Shown piece by piece: positions 1 through 8,300 of a DNA stretch of 54,917 bases. Source of the DNA: Hyphomicrobiales bacterium (lineage in GTDB: Bacteria; Pseudomonadota; Alphaproteobacteria; Rhizobiales; NORP267). The notes below the pieces were generated by a model. That model worked only from the letters and a program-made list of their open reading frames with translations. It was not told where the DNA came from and did not search any database. The DNA is taken from NCBI GenBank assembly GCA_030688605.1, contig JAUYJB010000069.1, forward strand, positions 1-54,917, written 5' to 3'. The first letter of the stretch is position 1. Each line of letters opens with the position of its first letter. A program made the position numbers and the translations under genes.

Positions 1-45
1 CGCGACGCGCGATACGGGATATCGGGCGAGCGCCGCAACGAACCC

Positions 46-201
46 GGTGGGCCGATTTGGCCCACCGAAGGCCGGGTTCTTTTGCGCCGTGGCGGTGTTG
101 CGGCTGTTGGCCGATGCACCGCATCGCCCGGCGAGCCGCGCCTAGCCACGGCGCAAAATCATCCCGGTCAAATAGTTCCCTATAACCATGAACCGCTCTA
201 G
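46..201. repeat. MITE-like palindromic repeat, copy A (inverted relative to copy B)
   Basis: This stretch is almost identical, in reverse complement, to 54682-54838, with only about three mismatches by eye. It contains paired arms TTTTGCGCCGTGGC (80-93) and GCCACGGCGCAAAA (145-158), which could fold into a long hairpin. It ends at 193-201 with CCGCTCTAG, the terminal sequence also found at both ends of copy B. The left end (before about 46) does not match copy B, so this copy is truncated or diverged there. No coding capacity is seen. Mobility is inferred from structure only. Confidence 0.8.
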
Positions 202-226
202 CGCATCAACCTGGATGGAAAAGGCT

Positions 227-583
227 CTAAAGCTCCGGGACCTTAACGGTCACCTCGATGGCGGAATAGTAAGCGGCAAGGTCGGAGATGTCCTCGTCGC
301 TCAGCGCCTGGGCGACGATCGACATTTGCGGGTGGGTGCGCTCGCCGGAGCGATACGCCTTGAGCTGCATCTCGATGTAGATGGCGCTGTCGCCGGCGAT
401 GTGCGGCGCGTCCGGCAGTTTCGCAAGCCCGTCCAGGCCGTGGCAGACCTGGCACTGGCGCGCCTTGTCATGGCCGGCGCGGGCATCGCCGGCCAGCGCC
501 GGGCCGCAGGCGACGGACAGAATGAAGACCGCGGCAAGCGTCCGGGGAGCCATCTTCACAAACAGCGAATGGGGATACCGCAT
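227..583 (-). CDS. Secreted small class I cytochrome c
   Basis: This 118-residue protein has a hydrophobic signal segment (about residues 10-31, ending PALA-GD). It carries one haem-binding motif, CQVCH (Cys44, Cys47, His48), and a downstream Met87 in THPQM that fits the sixth iron ligand. The size and the C-terminal helix (SDEDISDLAAYYSAI) match c553/c5-type electron-transfer cytochromes of the periplasm. ATG 583 is preferred because GAGGG lies just upstream; ATG 553 is a possible alternative. It lies 88 bp downstream of the quinoprotein dehydrogenase gene on the same strand, so it probably takes electrons from that enzyme. The cytochrome family is certain; the specific partner is inferred. 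Confidence 0.87.
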   Translation of the reverse strand: MRYPHSLFVKMAPRTLAAVFILSVACGPALAGDARAGHDKARQCQVCHGLDGLAKLPDAPHIAGDSAIYIEMQLKAYRSGERTHPQMSIVAQALSDEDISDLAAYYSAIEVTVKVPEL

Positions 584-671
584 GGCGCGCCCTCGATAGG
601 GATATTGGCTCTTGGATCGTTCGGGAAGCCACCCGGGGCGACGCGCGCCCCGGGCGGTCAACAAAGGCCTG

Positions 672-1931
672 TCAGCCCTGCGGTTCATACCAGATGCGGT
701 AGATGGCGCCGGCAAGATCGTCGGACACCAGGATCGAGCCGTCGCGCAACTGGGCGACGTCGACGGGACGGCCGAGAAACTCGCCATTCTCGTCGATCCA
801 GCCTTCGGCAAACGCCATGCTTTCGCCGACAGAACCATCCTCATTGACGGATGTGAACATCACCCGCGCGCCGGACGGGTTCGTCCGGTTCCAGGAGCCG
901 TGCTGGGCGGAGAAGATGCCGTTGCGATATTTCTCCGGGAACATCGTTCCGGTGTAGAACATCATGCCCAGGTCGGCCGCGTGGGCGGTCATCTCGACCG
1001 CCGGAAACACGATGTCCGCCGGCGGCTCGGAGTCCTTGTATTCGTTGGTCCGCACCGACCCGCCGCCATACCACGGGAAGCCGAAATGCTGGCCCATTTC
1101 GGTTTGGCGGTTGAGCTCGCCCGGCGGGATGTCGTCGCCCATGCCGTCGACCTGATTGTCGGTGAACCACAGCTCGCCATTGGCCGGGTTGAAGTCGTGA
1201 CCGACCGAGTTGCGTATGCCGTAGGTGTAGACTTGGCGGTCCGTGCCGTCGGTGTTGACGCGGATGATGCCGCCCATTCCCCATTCCCTATACAAGTCCA
1301 GCTTCTCAGGCGCCGGGACGTTGAAGGGCTGGCCGAGAGAGATGTAGAGCTTGCCGTCCGGGCTGACCTTGCAGACCCGCGCGGTGTGATTGAAGCTCTC
1401 CTCCTCGACGGGGATCAGTTCGCCCTGCTTGATGACGGCGAAGGCCGCCACGTCCGGGCTCTCGTAGAAGAACTCCGCCGCCGGGAACCACAATACGCGG
1501 TTCTGCTCGGCGAGATAGAGATGGCCGTCCTTGGAGAAGCACGGGCCGTTCGGGATCGCAAAAGTGAGCGACGGCGCGAAGTCCTTCACCTCGTCGGCGA
1601 CGCGGTCCTTGTTGCGGTCGGTCACCGACCACACCTTGGTCTTGCGGGTGCCGACGAAGGTGACGATGCCCTGCGGGCCCACCGTCATATGCCGGGCATC
1701 CGGGACGACGGCGTAGAGCCCGATCTTGAATCCCGCGGGCATTTTGATCCGCTCGAGATTCTTGCGCAGTTGGGCCGCATAGTCGCCGCCCTGCTCGATA
1801 TATTGGAATTCGGTCACGCCGGTGGTCTTGAAACCGGATAGCTTTTCCAGGTTGGTCTGGGCGAAAGCCGGCGCGGCTGCGGCAATCGCAATGACGCCGC
1901 AGGCCGCCGCCAACAAGTATTTCACTCGCAT
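672..1931 (-). CDS. Sorbosone/glucose dehydrogenase-like PQQ enzyme (GSDH family), secreted
   Basis: The 419-residue product begins with a clear Sec signal peptide (MRVKYLLAAACG to AFA-QT). It then shows beta-propeller signatures of the soluble glucose/L-sorbosone dehydrogenase family: GPQGIVTFVGTR, the aldose-sugar-dehydrogenase-like block VGHDFNPANGELWFTD followed by NQVDGMGDD, and C-terminal GRPVDVAQLRDGSILVSDD. Family members oxidise sugars or other small alcohols and aldehydes in the periplasm using PQQ. Here the substrate cannot be read from sequence. ATG 1931 follows GGAGG at good spacing, whereas upstream in-frame starts have no signal peptide. The cytochrome c gene lies directly downstream. 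No PQQ biosynthesis genes are in the window, so the cofactor must come from elsewhere. Confidence 0.85.
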   Translation of the reverse strand: MRVKYLLAAACGVIAIAAAAPAFAQTNLEKLSGFKTTGVTEFQYIEQGGDYAAQLRKNLERIKMPAGFKIGLYAVVPDARHMTVGPQGIVTFVGTRKTKVWSVTDRNKDRVADEVKDFAPSLTFAIPNGPCFSKDGHLYLAEQNRVLWFPAAEFFYESPDVAAFAVIKQGELIPVEEESFNHTARVCKVSPDGKLYISLGQPFNVPAPEKLDLYREWGMGGIIRVNTDGTDRQVYTYGIRNSVGHDFNPANGELWFTDNQVDGMGDDIPPGELNRQTEMGQHFGFPWYGGGSVRTNEYKDSEPPADIVFPAVEMTAHAADLGMMFYTGTMFPEKYRNGIFSAQHGSWNRTNPSGARVMFTSVNEDGSVGESMAFAEGWIDENGEFLGRPVDVAQLRDGSILVSDDLAGAIYRIWYEPQG

Positions 1932-2215
1932 GTAATCCTCCCTCGTGTGATCAAGGTCTCGCCGCCGAAAAGCGGCTCGTCCGATTTTTTTGATAATGGA
2001 CGAAGACGGCTTCTTTTTGGTCGCGCCTCCCTCCAATGCAAGGTGACTATATTTCATTATGGCAATTCGAGAAAAGAGTACGAACGGAGTACGGGCACCC
2101 TGCCGAGCGATTTTTCCTAGCGTCACCGCGCGACACGACTTGCTCCCGCGGGCCCCGTTCGCTAGAGGATTGCCGCGATCATTCGCGGGACGGGCGCGAT
2201 CTGGAAGGACAGGGC
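1932..2215. promoter_or_regulatory. Divergent intergenic region with a GAGTACG tandem direct repeat
   Basis: This 284 bp region separates the minus-strand dehydrogenase from the plus-strand CoA-transferase operon, so it should carry promoters in both directions. It is locally AT-rich around 2042-2075. GAGTACG occurs twice, at 2076-2082 and 2087-2093, an 11 bp period (one helical turn), as expected of tandem operator half-sites. CGTCC (1978-1982) and GGACG (1998-2002) flank a T-rich stretch. No regulator gene is adjacent. The promoter role is inferred from position; no -35/-10 pair was assigned confidently. Confidence 0.4.
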
Positions 2216-3064
2216 ATGGCGGCCCCCGACATCACATCCCTTGCCGCCGCGGTGGCCGAGATGGTGCGCGACGGCGACACCGTCGCGCTTGAAGGCTTCA
2301 CCCATCTCATCCCCTTCGCCGCGGCGCACGAGATCATCCGCCAGAAGCGGCGCGAGCTGACCCTGGTGCGGATGACGCCGGACCTGATCTACGACCAGAT
2401 GATCGGCATGGGGTGTGCCCGCAAGCTGATCTTCTCCTGGGGCGGCAATCCAGGGGTCGGCTCGCTGCACCGGTTGCGTGACGCGGTGGAGAATGGCTGG
2501 CCGCGGCCGCTTGAAATAGAGGAGCACAGCCACGCCGCCATGGCCAACGCCTACGAGGCGGGCGCGGCCGGCTTGCCCTGCGCGGTGTTCCGCGGCTATC
2601 TCGGTACCGACCTTGTCAAGGTCAATCCCAACATCAAGTCGATCGCCTGCCCGTTCACCGGCGAGCGCCTTGCCGCGGTGCCGGCGATCCGCCCCGACGT
2701 GGCCGTGATCCACGCACAAAGGGCCGACCGCGCCGGCAACGTGCTCATCGAGGGCATTGTCGGGGTTCAGAAGGAAGTGGTTCTTGCCGCCAAGAAGGCC
2801 GTGGTCACGGTCGAGGAGATCGTCGATGATCTTGAGGGCGTGTCGGCCAATGCCTGCATCCTGCCCGCCTGGACCGTCTCGGCCATCGCCCATGTTCCCG
2901 GCGGCGCTCATCCGTCCTACGCGCACGGCTATTACAAGCGCGACAACGCGTTTTACACCGCCTGGGACGCCATCGCGCGCGACCGCGACACCTTCCTGGC
3001 GTGGATGACGGAAAACGTGCTCGAATGCGGGCCCGAAGACTTCGCCCGCCACCGGGCCAAATGA
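2216..3064 (+). CDS. catI: 3-oxoadipate CoA-transferase, subunit A (CatI/PcaI type)
   Basis: This 282-residue CoA-transferase family I alpha subunit has the typical N-terminus (DGDTVALEGFTHLIPFAAAHEIIRQ), the glycine-rich SWGGNPGVGSLHRLRDA, and HAQRADRAGNVLIEG. With its partner it would transfer CoA from succinyl-CoA to 3-oxoadipate (beta-ketoadipate). The 282/260-residue pair resembles the long CatI/CatJ form more than the shorter PcaI/PcaJ proteins. GctAB-like enzymes share the fold, but linkage to protocatechuate dioxygenase supports 3-oxoadipate as substrate. ATG 2216 follows GGAAGGACAGG. The stop overlaps the next start as ATGA, which indicates translational coupling. Confidence 0.85.
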   Translation: MAAPDITSLAAAVAEMVRDGDTVALEGFTHLIPFAAAHEIIRQKRRELTLVRMTPDLIYDQMIGMGCARKLIFSWGGNPGVGSLHRLRDAVENGWPRPLEIEEHSHAAMANAYEAGAAGLPCAVFRGYLGTDLVKVNPNIKSIACPFTGERLAAVPAIRPDVAVIHAQRADRAGNVLIEGIVGVQKEVVLAAKKAVVTVEEIVDDLEGVSANACILPAWTVSAIAHVPGGAHPSYAHGYYKRDNAFYTAWDAIARDRDTFLAWMTENVLECGPEDFARHRAK

Positions 3065-3843
3065 CGCAAGCGATGGATTACACCGCCAGCGAAATGATGA
3101 CCGTTGCCGCCGCGCGGGCGCTCGACAGCGAGCATGTCTGCTTCGTCGGCATCGGCCTGCCGAGCGCGGCGGCCAATCTCGCCCGGCTCACCCACGCGCC
3201 GGGCATCACGCTGATCTACGAATCCGGCACCATCGGCACCGCGCCCGACGTGCTACCACTTTCCATCGGCGACGGCGAGCTCGCCGACACCGCAGTGACG
3301 GTCGTTTCCGTGCCGGAAATGTTCCGCTACTGGCTACAGGGCGGGCGCATCTCGGTGGGCTTTCTGAGCGCCGCCCAGCTCGACAGGTTCGGCAACATCA
3401 ACACCACCGTCATCGGCCCCTACGACAAACCCAAAGTGCGGCTTCCCGGCGGCGGCGGCGCGCCGGAGATCGCGACCGCCTGCGGCGAGATATTCCTGGT
3501 CATGCCGCAATCCAAGCGCGGCCTCGTCGAGCGCCTCGATTTCATCACCTCCCTGGGCCATGGCGATGGACCCGGCGCGCGCGCCCGCCTCGGCATCGGG
3601 ACGAAAGGTCCGACCTTGCTGGTGACGGATTTATGTATCATGAAGCCGGATCCGGCGACCAAGGCGTTCACGGTGGAGTCGATCCATCCCGGCGTGACGC
3701 ACGAGAGAATCGCCGATAACACTGGATGGAAGCTCGCCTTCGCGGCCGATGTCGCCGAGACGCCCGCGCCGAGCGCCGAGGAGCTTGCGGCGCTGCGCGC
3801 GCTCAACGAACGCACCGCCAAGGCGCATGGAACCAAAGTGTAA
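3061..3843 (+). CDS. catJ: 3-oxoadipate CoA-transferase, subunit B (CatJ/PcaJ type)
   Basis: This is the 260-residue beta subunit of the class I CoA-transferase. It shows the active-site block LIYESGTIGTAPDVLPLSIGD, in which Glu of ESG is the residue that forms the CoA thioester in this family. It also has the conserved GGGGAPEIATACGEI. It starts with ATG inside the stop of subunit A (ATGA overlap), fitting 1:1 heteromer assembly. It is followed after 29 bp by pcaHG, so the operon pairs ring cleavage with the CoA-transfer step. No thiolase (pcaF) or intermediate pathway genes (pcaB, pcaC, pcaD) are in the window. Confidence 0.87.
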   Translation: MTQAMDYTASEMMTVAAARALDSEHVCFVGIGLPSAAANLARLTHAPGITLIYESGTIGTAPDVLPLSIGDGELADTAVTVVSVPEMFRYWLQGGRISVGFLSAAQLDRFGNINTTVIGPYDKPKVRLPGGGGAPEIATACGEIFLVMPQSKRGLVERLDFITSLGHGDGPGARARLGIGTKGPTLLVTDLCIMKPDPATKAFTVESIHPGVTHERIADNTGWKLAFAADVAETPAPSAEELAALRALNERTAKAHGTKV

Positions 3844-3872
3844 GGGCGCAAACAAAAAAAGGAGGATACGCC

Positions 3873-4577
3873 GTGGCCGATCCGATCGGATACAAGCTGG
3901 CGAGCGAGGACGAGCCGCCTTACGATTTTGCCGACTACCGGAGCACCGCGCTGCGCCACCCGAATCGGCCGCTGGTTCCCCTGGCTCATACGCTGTCGGA
4001 GATCACCGGGCCGGTCTATGGCCAAGAATCGGTCGGGCCGCTCGACCACGATCTGACCCGCCAGCACGACGGCGAGCCGCTCGGCGAGCGGATCATCGTC
4101 TCAGGCCAGGTGCGCGATGAGAGCGGAAGGCCGGTGCCAAACACGCTGATCGAGATCTGGCAGTGCAACGCCGCCGGCCGCTACATCCACGTCAACGACC
4201 AGCACGACGCGCCGCTCGATCCCAATTTCACCGGCGCGGGGCGCTGCGTCACCGACGAAAAGGGCAACTACACCTTTCTGTCGGTGAAGCCCGGCGCCTA
4301 CCCCTGGAAGAACCACCCGAATGCCTGGCGCCCGGCGCACATTCATTTCTCGCTGTTCGGGCCGAGCTTCGTCACCCGCCAGGTGACGCAGATGTATTTC
4401 CCCGGCGACCCGCTGTTCCCGTTCGACCCGATCTTCAACTCGGTTCCCGACGAGAAGGCGCGCCAGCGGTTGATCTCGGAGTTCGATCTGAGCCTGACCA
4501 GGCCGGAATGGGCGCTCGGCTACCGTTTCAACATCGTGCTGCGCGGCCGCGAGGCGACGCCGAGGGAGAACAACTGA
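3873..4577 (+). CDS. pcaH: Protocatechuate 3,4-dioxygenase, beta chain
   Basis: This 234-residue intradiol dioxygenase is the iron-bearing subunit that opens protocatechuate to 3-carboxy-cis,cis-muconate. The four non-haem Fe(III) ligands of the family are visible: Tyr104 (in AGRYIH), Tyr143 (in GAYPW), and His156 and His158 (in RPAHIHFSLFG). The N-terminal dioxygenase_N segment and the beta-sandwich core have normal length. The start is GTG at 3873 with GGAGG at 3861-3865; upstream in-frame codons run into the preceding gene. A single base separates it from pcaG. Confidence 0.95.
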   Translation: MADPIGYKLASEDEPPYDFADYRSTALRHPNRPLVPLAHTLSEITGPVYGQESVGPLDHDLTRQHDGEPLGERIIVSGQVRDESGRPVPNTLIEIWQCNAAGRYIHVNDQHDAPLDPNFTGAGRCVTDEKGNYTFLSVKPGAYPWKNHPNAWRPAHIHFSLFGPSFVTRQVTQMYFPGDPLFPFDPIFNSVPDEKARQRLISEFDLSLTRPEWALGYRFNIVLRGREATPRENN

Positions 4578-4578
4578 G

Positions 4579-5181
4579 ATGTCCGAACGCAATGTCAGCC
4601 CGAGCCAGACCATCGGGCCGTTCTTCCACTATGCGCTCGCCGGGCGCTCCTACGGTTTCCCGGAGCTCGTCGCCAACGATCTGACCGCCGGCGTCAGCGG
4701 CGCGGACGAGCACAAGATCCGCATCGTCGGCCGGCTTCTCGACGGCGACGGCGCGCCGATCAAAGACGGGCTGATCGAGCTGTGGCAGGCAAACCCGGCA
4801 GGCCGCTACACGCACCCGGAAGACCAGCAGGACAAGCCGCTGACCGAGGGGTTCAGGGGCTTCGGCCGCTGCGCCACCGCCGAAGACGGCTCGTTCTCCT
4901 TCACCACGCTCAAGCCCGGCCGCGTGCCCGGCCTCGGCAACACGCTGCAGGCGCCGCATATCTGCGTCGCCGTCTTCGCCCGCGGCGTCCTCAAGCGGAT
5001 CGTGACCCGGATCTATTTCGAGGACGAGACGGCGGCCAACGCCGAGGACCCGGTGCTGGAATCGATCGACCTGGCGCGCCGGTCAACCCTGATCGCGCCG
5101 CGCAAGGACGGCGACATCCCCGTCTACGATTTTGACATAAACATCCAAGGCGACCGGGAGACGGTGTTCTTCGACGTGTGA
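4579..5181 (+). CDS. pcaG: Protocatechuate 3,4-dioxygenase, alpha chain
   Basis: This 200-residue partner of PcaH opens with the alpha-chain signature SPSQTIGPFFHYAL. It shares the intradiol fold (LIELWQANPAGRYTHPED) but has LQAPHICVAVFARG where PcaH has the HIH ligands, as expected for the non-catalytic subunit. The pair forms the alpha-beta protomer of the oligomeric enzyme. It is the last gene of the four-gene aromatic operon; a 163 bp gap with a hairpin follows. Confidence 0.95.
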   Translation: MSERNVSPSQTIGPFFHYALAGRSYGFPELVANDLTAGVSGADEHKIRIVGRLLDGDGAPIKDGLIELWQANPAGRYTHPEDQQDKPLTEGFRGFGRCATAEDGSFSFTTLKPGRVPGLGNTLQAPHICVAVFARGVLKRIVTRIYFEDETAANAEDPVLESIDLARRSTLIAPRKDGDIPVYDFDINIQGDRETVFFDV

Positions 5182-5259
5182 GCGCCGGCGAAGCGGCGAT
5201 CCGCTTCCTCCCGCCGCCACAGTCCGGCCCGGCGGGCGCGGGCGCCAGTCCGGCCATCA

Positions 5260-5289
5260 AGATTTTGCCGCGCCGGCGTGACAAAATCT
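5260..5289 (+). terminator. Inverted repeat after pcaG, possible terminator
   Basis: AGATTTTG (5260-5267) and CAAAATCT (5282-5289) are perfect 8-base arms around a GC-rich 14-base loop that can pair further. The hairpin lies 79 bp after the pcaG stop and 55 bp before the macroglobulin start. No long T-tract follows, so it could equally be a protein-binding palindrome. Confidence 0.35.
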
Positions 5290-5344
5290 CCGACTGCGCC
5301 CACAATGGCGGCTCAGCCTTTCTCGGAGCTTCGGAGGTGCAGTC

Positions 5345-8300
5345 ATGCGCTCGTCTTGGAGACTGGTCTTCCTGCTGGCTTCCCTGTTCGCGCTGGTTTC
5401 CGGAGCATCCGAGGCACAGGACTTGTCGCCCGGCGCCCGCATTATCGTCACGGAGGATGCCGACTATTTCGGCTTCGACCTGCGCACCGTGAAAGAGGTC
5501 GACCTCGACCAGTGCAAGGCAGCCTGCCTTGGCGACAGCGCCTGCAGGGCCTTCACCTACAATGTGCGCGCCAGATGGTGCTTCCTGAAGAGCGACCATG
5601 GCGAGCCGAGACTGTTTCCCGGCGCCGTCGCCGGCCGCGTCGTCGCCGGCCCCGAGACGGCGGAAAGGCCGCCGGCGCTCGCCTTCCTGCCGGAATCGAT
5701 GCCCGAGGAGGCGGAAAGATATGCGCTTCAATTGCGCCGCGCCGCCACAGCGCCGGCCGCCAGCCTGACGGTGCTGCTGTCCGCCGCGGCTTCGGCTCTT
5801 GCGAGCGGCGACGCGCGCCGAGCGGCGGAGCATTTCCGCGGCGTGCTTTCCGTTACGCCGGAGTTTTTCTCCGCCTGGACCGGTCTTGCCCGGGCGCTGC
5901 TCGATGCCGAGCCGGCCGATTACGATGAGCGCTACCGGTTTCCGGCCGATGCCGGCCTTGCCGCCCTGAACGCTTACGGCCTGTCTGCGGCCGGGTCCGA
6001 GCGCGCCGAGGCCTTGGCGCTTCTCGCCCGGGCGCTGGAGCGCCAGCAGGTCTTTCGCCCGGCGCTCGAAGCCTATAAGGCGAGCCTCGCCGAGGCGGAC
6101 TCCCCGGCCATCCACGCCGCCTTCAACAGGCTGCGCGCCGAGAAGGGGTTCAGGGTCATCGACTATTCGGTCGATTCGGATGCAGCCTCCCCGCGCGTCT
6201 GCGTCCAGTTCTCCGAGGACCTGCCCGGCGGGCGCACCGATTTTTTAAGCTTCGTGACCGTCGACGGAGCGCCGCCCGCCGCCGTCGAGCCTGAAGGCCG
6301 GCAGATTTGCGTCGAGGGGCTTTCCCACGGCCGGCGCTACCGCATCGCGCTGCGCGCCGGCCTGCCCTCGACCGTCGACGAGGTAATCGAGACGCCGGTG
6401 GTGCTCAACGTCTATGTGCGCGACCGGACGCCTTCGGTGCGCTTTACCGGCCGCAACTTCGTGCTGCCGCGCGCCGGCGCCCAGGGCATCCCGCTCGTCT
6501 CGGTCAATACCGACAGCGTCGAAATCGAGCTTTACCGGATCGGCGACCGGGCGCTGGCCGAGGCCGTCGTCGACGGCAAGTTCCTGAGCCAGCTCAACGA
6601 ATATGACTCAGACGAGATTTCAGACCGGCTCGGCCAGCGCCTGTGGCAGGGCACCCTTGCCGTAGACACCGAGCTCAACAGGGAAGTGACGACCAGCTTT
6701 CCCATCGACGAGGCCTTGAGCGAGCGTCTTCCCGGCGTCTATGTGATGGTGGCGCGGCCAAAGGGCGACGAGGCGCAAACTTGGAAAGCCCGTGCGACGC
6801 AATGGTTCATCGTCTCCGACATCGGCTTGGCGGGGATCACCGGGTCGGACGGCCTCAATGTCTTCGCCCGATCGCTGTCGAGTGCGGCGCCGCTTGCCGA
6901 CGCCGCGCTGATACTGGTTGCCCGCAACAATGAGGTGCTCGGCAAGGCGCAGACCGACGCCGAGGGCCATGCTATCTTCGAAGCGGGCCTGACGCGCGGC
7001 ACGGGCGGCCTTGCCCCGGCATTGGTCACGGCGAGCGGCGCTCTGGGCGATTATGCCTTCCTCGACCTCACCGCGCCGGGCTTCGATCTGTCCGACCGCG
7101 GGGTTGCCGGGCGCGAAGCCCCGCAGCCGATCGACGCTTTCCTCTATACCGAGCGCGGCATCTACCGGCCGGGCGACATCGTCCACCTCGTCGGCCTTGC
7201 CCGCGACCGCCAAGCCGAGGCGGTGGAAGGACTGCCGCTGACCTTCATCTTCCATAGGCCGGACGGCGTCGAATATCGCCGCATCGTCGGCCAGGACGCA
7301 GGCTTCGGCGGCTATGCGGTCGCTTTTGCCGTGCCGGACAGCGCCATGCGCGGCACCTGGCGGGTCGCCGCCCACGCCGCGCCCAAGGACCCGGCGATCG
7401 CCGAAGCGCGTTTCCTGGTCGAGGACTTCGTGCCCGACCGGATCGAGTTCGACCTGACCGCCGAAGCCGACATGCTGCCGCGCGACGGCGCGGTTGCGGC
7501 CGAGGTCGAGGGCCGGTTCCTCTATGGCGCGCCGGCCGCGGGCCTGCGGCTCGAAGGCGAGATCACGGTCAAGCCGACAGAAACGCTTGCCGCCTATCCA
7601 GGATACCGGTTTGGCCTTGCCGACGAGGAGGTGGCGCCGCTGCGCGAGCCGCTCGCCGGCCTGGCCGTCACCGACGAGGCGGGCCACGCCGGCTTCGATC
7701 TCAGCGTCGGCGCATTGCCCGATACGACCCGCCCGCTGGAGGCAGCCGTTACGGTGCGCATGCGCGAGGGCGGCGGCCGCGCGGTGGAGCGCGCGCTCGC
7801 CCTGCCGGTCGCGCCCGAGAGCGCGATGATCGGCATCCGGCCGCTATTCGCCGACGACCGCGTCGGCGAAGGGGAGAACGCCGGCTTCAGCGTCATCGCC
7901 ATCGACGAAGCGGGAAGGCGCTCGGCGCTCGGCGGCCTCGCCTGGCAGCTCTCCAAGGTCGAGCGGAACTATCAGTGGTACCGGCTGAACGGCTCCTGGT
8001 CGTTCGAGGCGGTCGATTTCACCCGCCGCGTCGCAGACGGAAGGATCGATGTTGCCGCCGGCGCCCCGGCGCGCATCGAGGCGCGCGTCGAATGGGGCCT
8101 TTACCGGCTGGAGGTGACGGGCGCTGGCGCCGGGGCGCCTGCGACCAGCATCGACTTCACCGCCGGCTGGTATGTCGAGGCGCGCGCCGCCGATACGCCG
8201 GACAATCTCCAAGTGTCGCTCGACAGGCAAGCCTACGGCCCCGGCGATATGGCCACCGTCAGCTTTACGGCCCGCCACAAGGGCGCGGCGCTCGTCACCG

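Noticed and set aside
5178-5492. Small open frame between pcaG and the macroglobulin gene
   Set aside because: It lacks a plausible ribosome site, has shadow-like composition and overlaps the start of the macroglobulin gene, which has its own GGAGG site.
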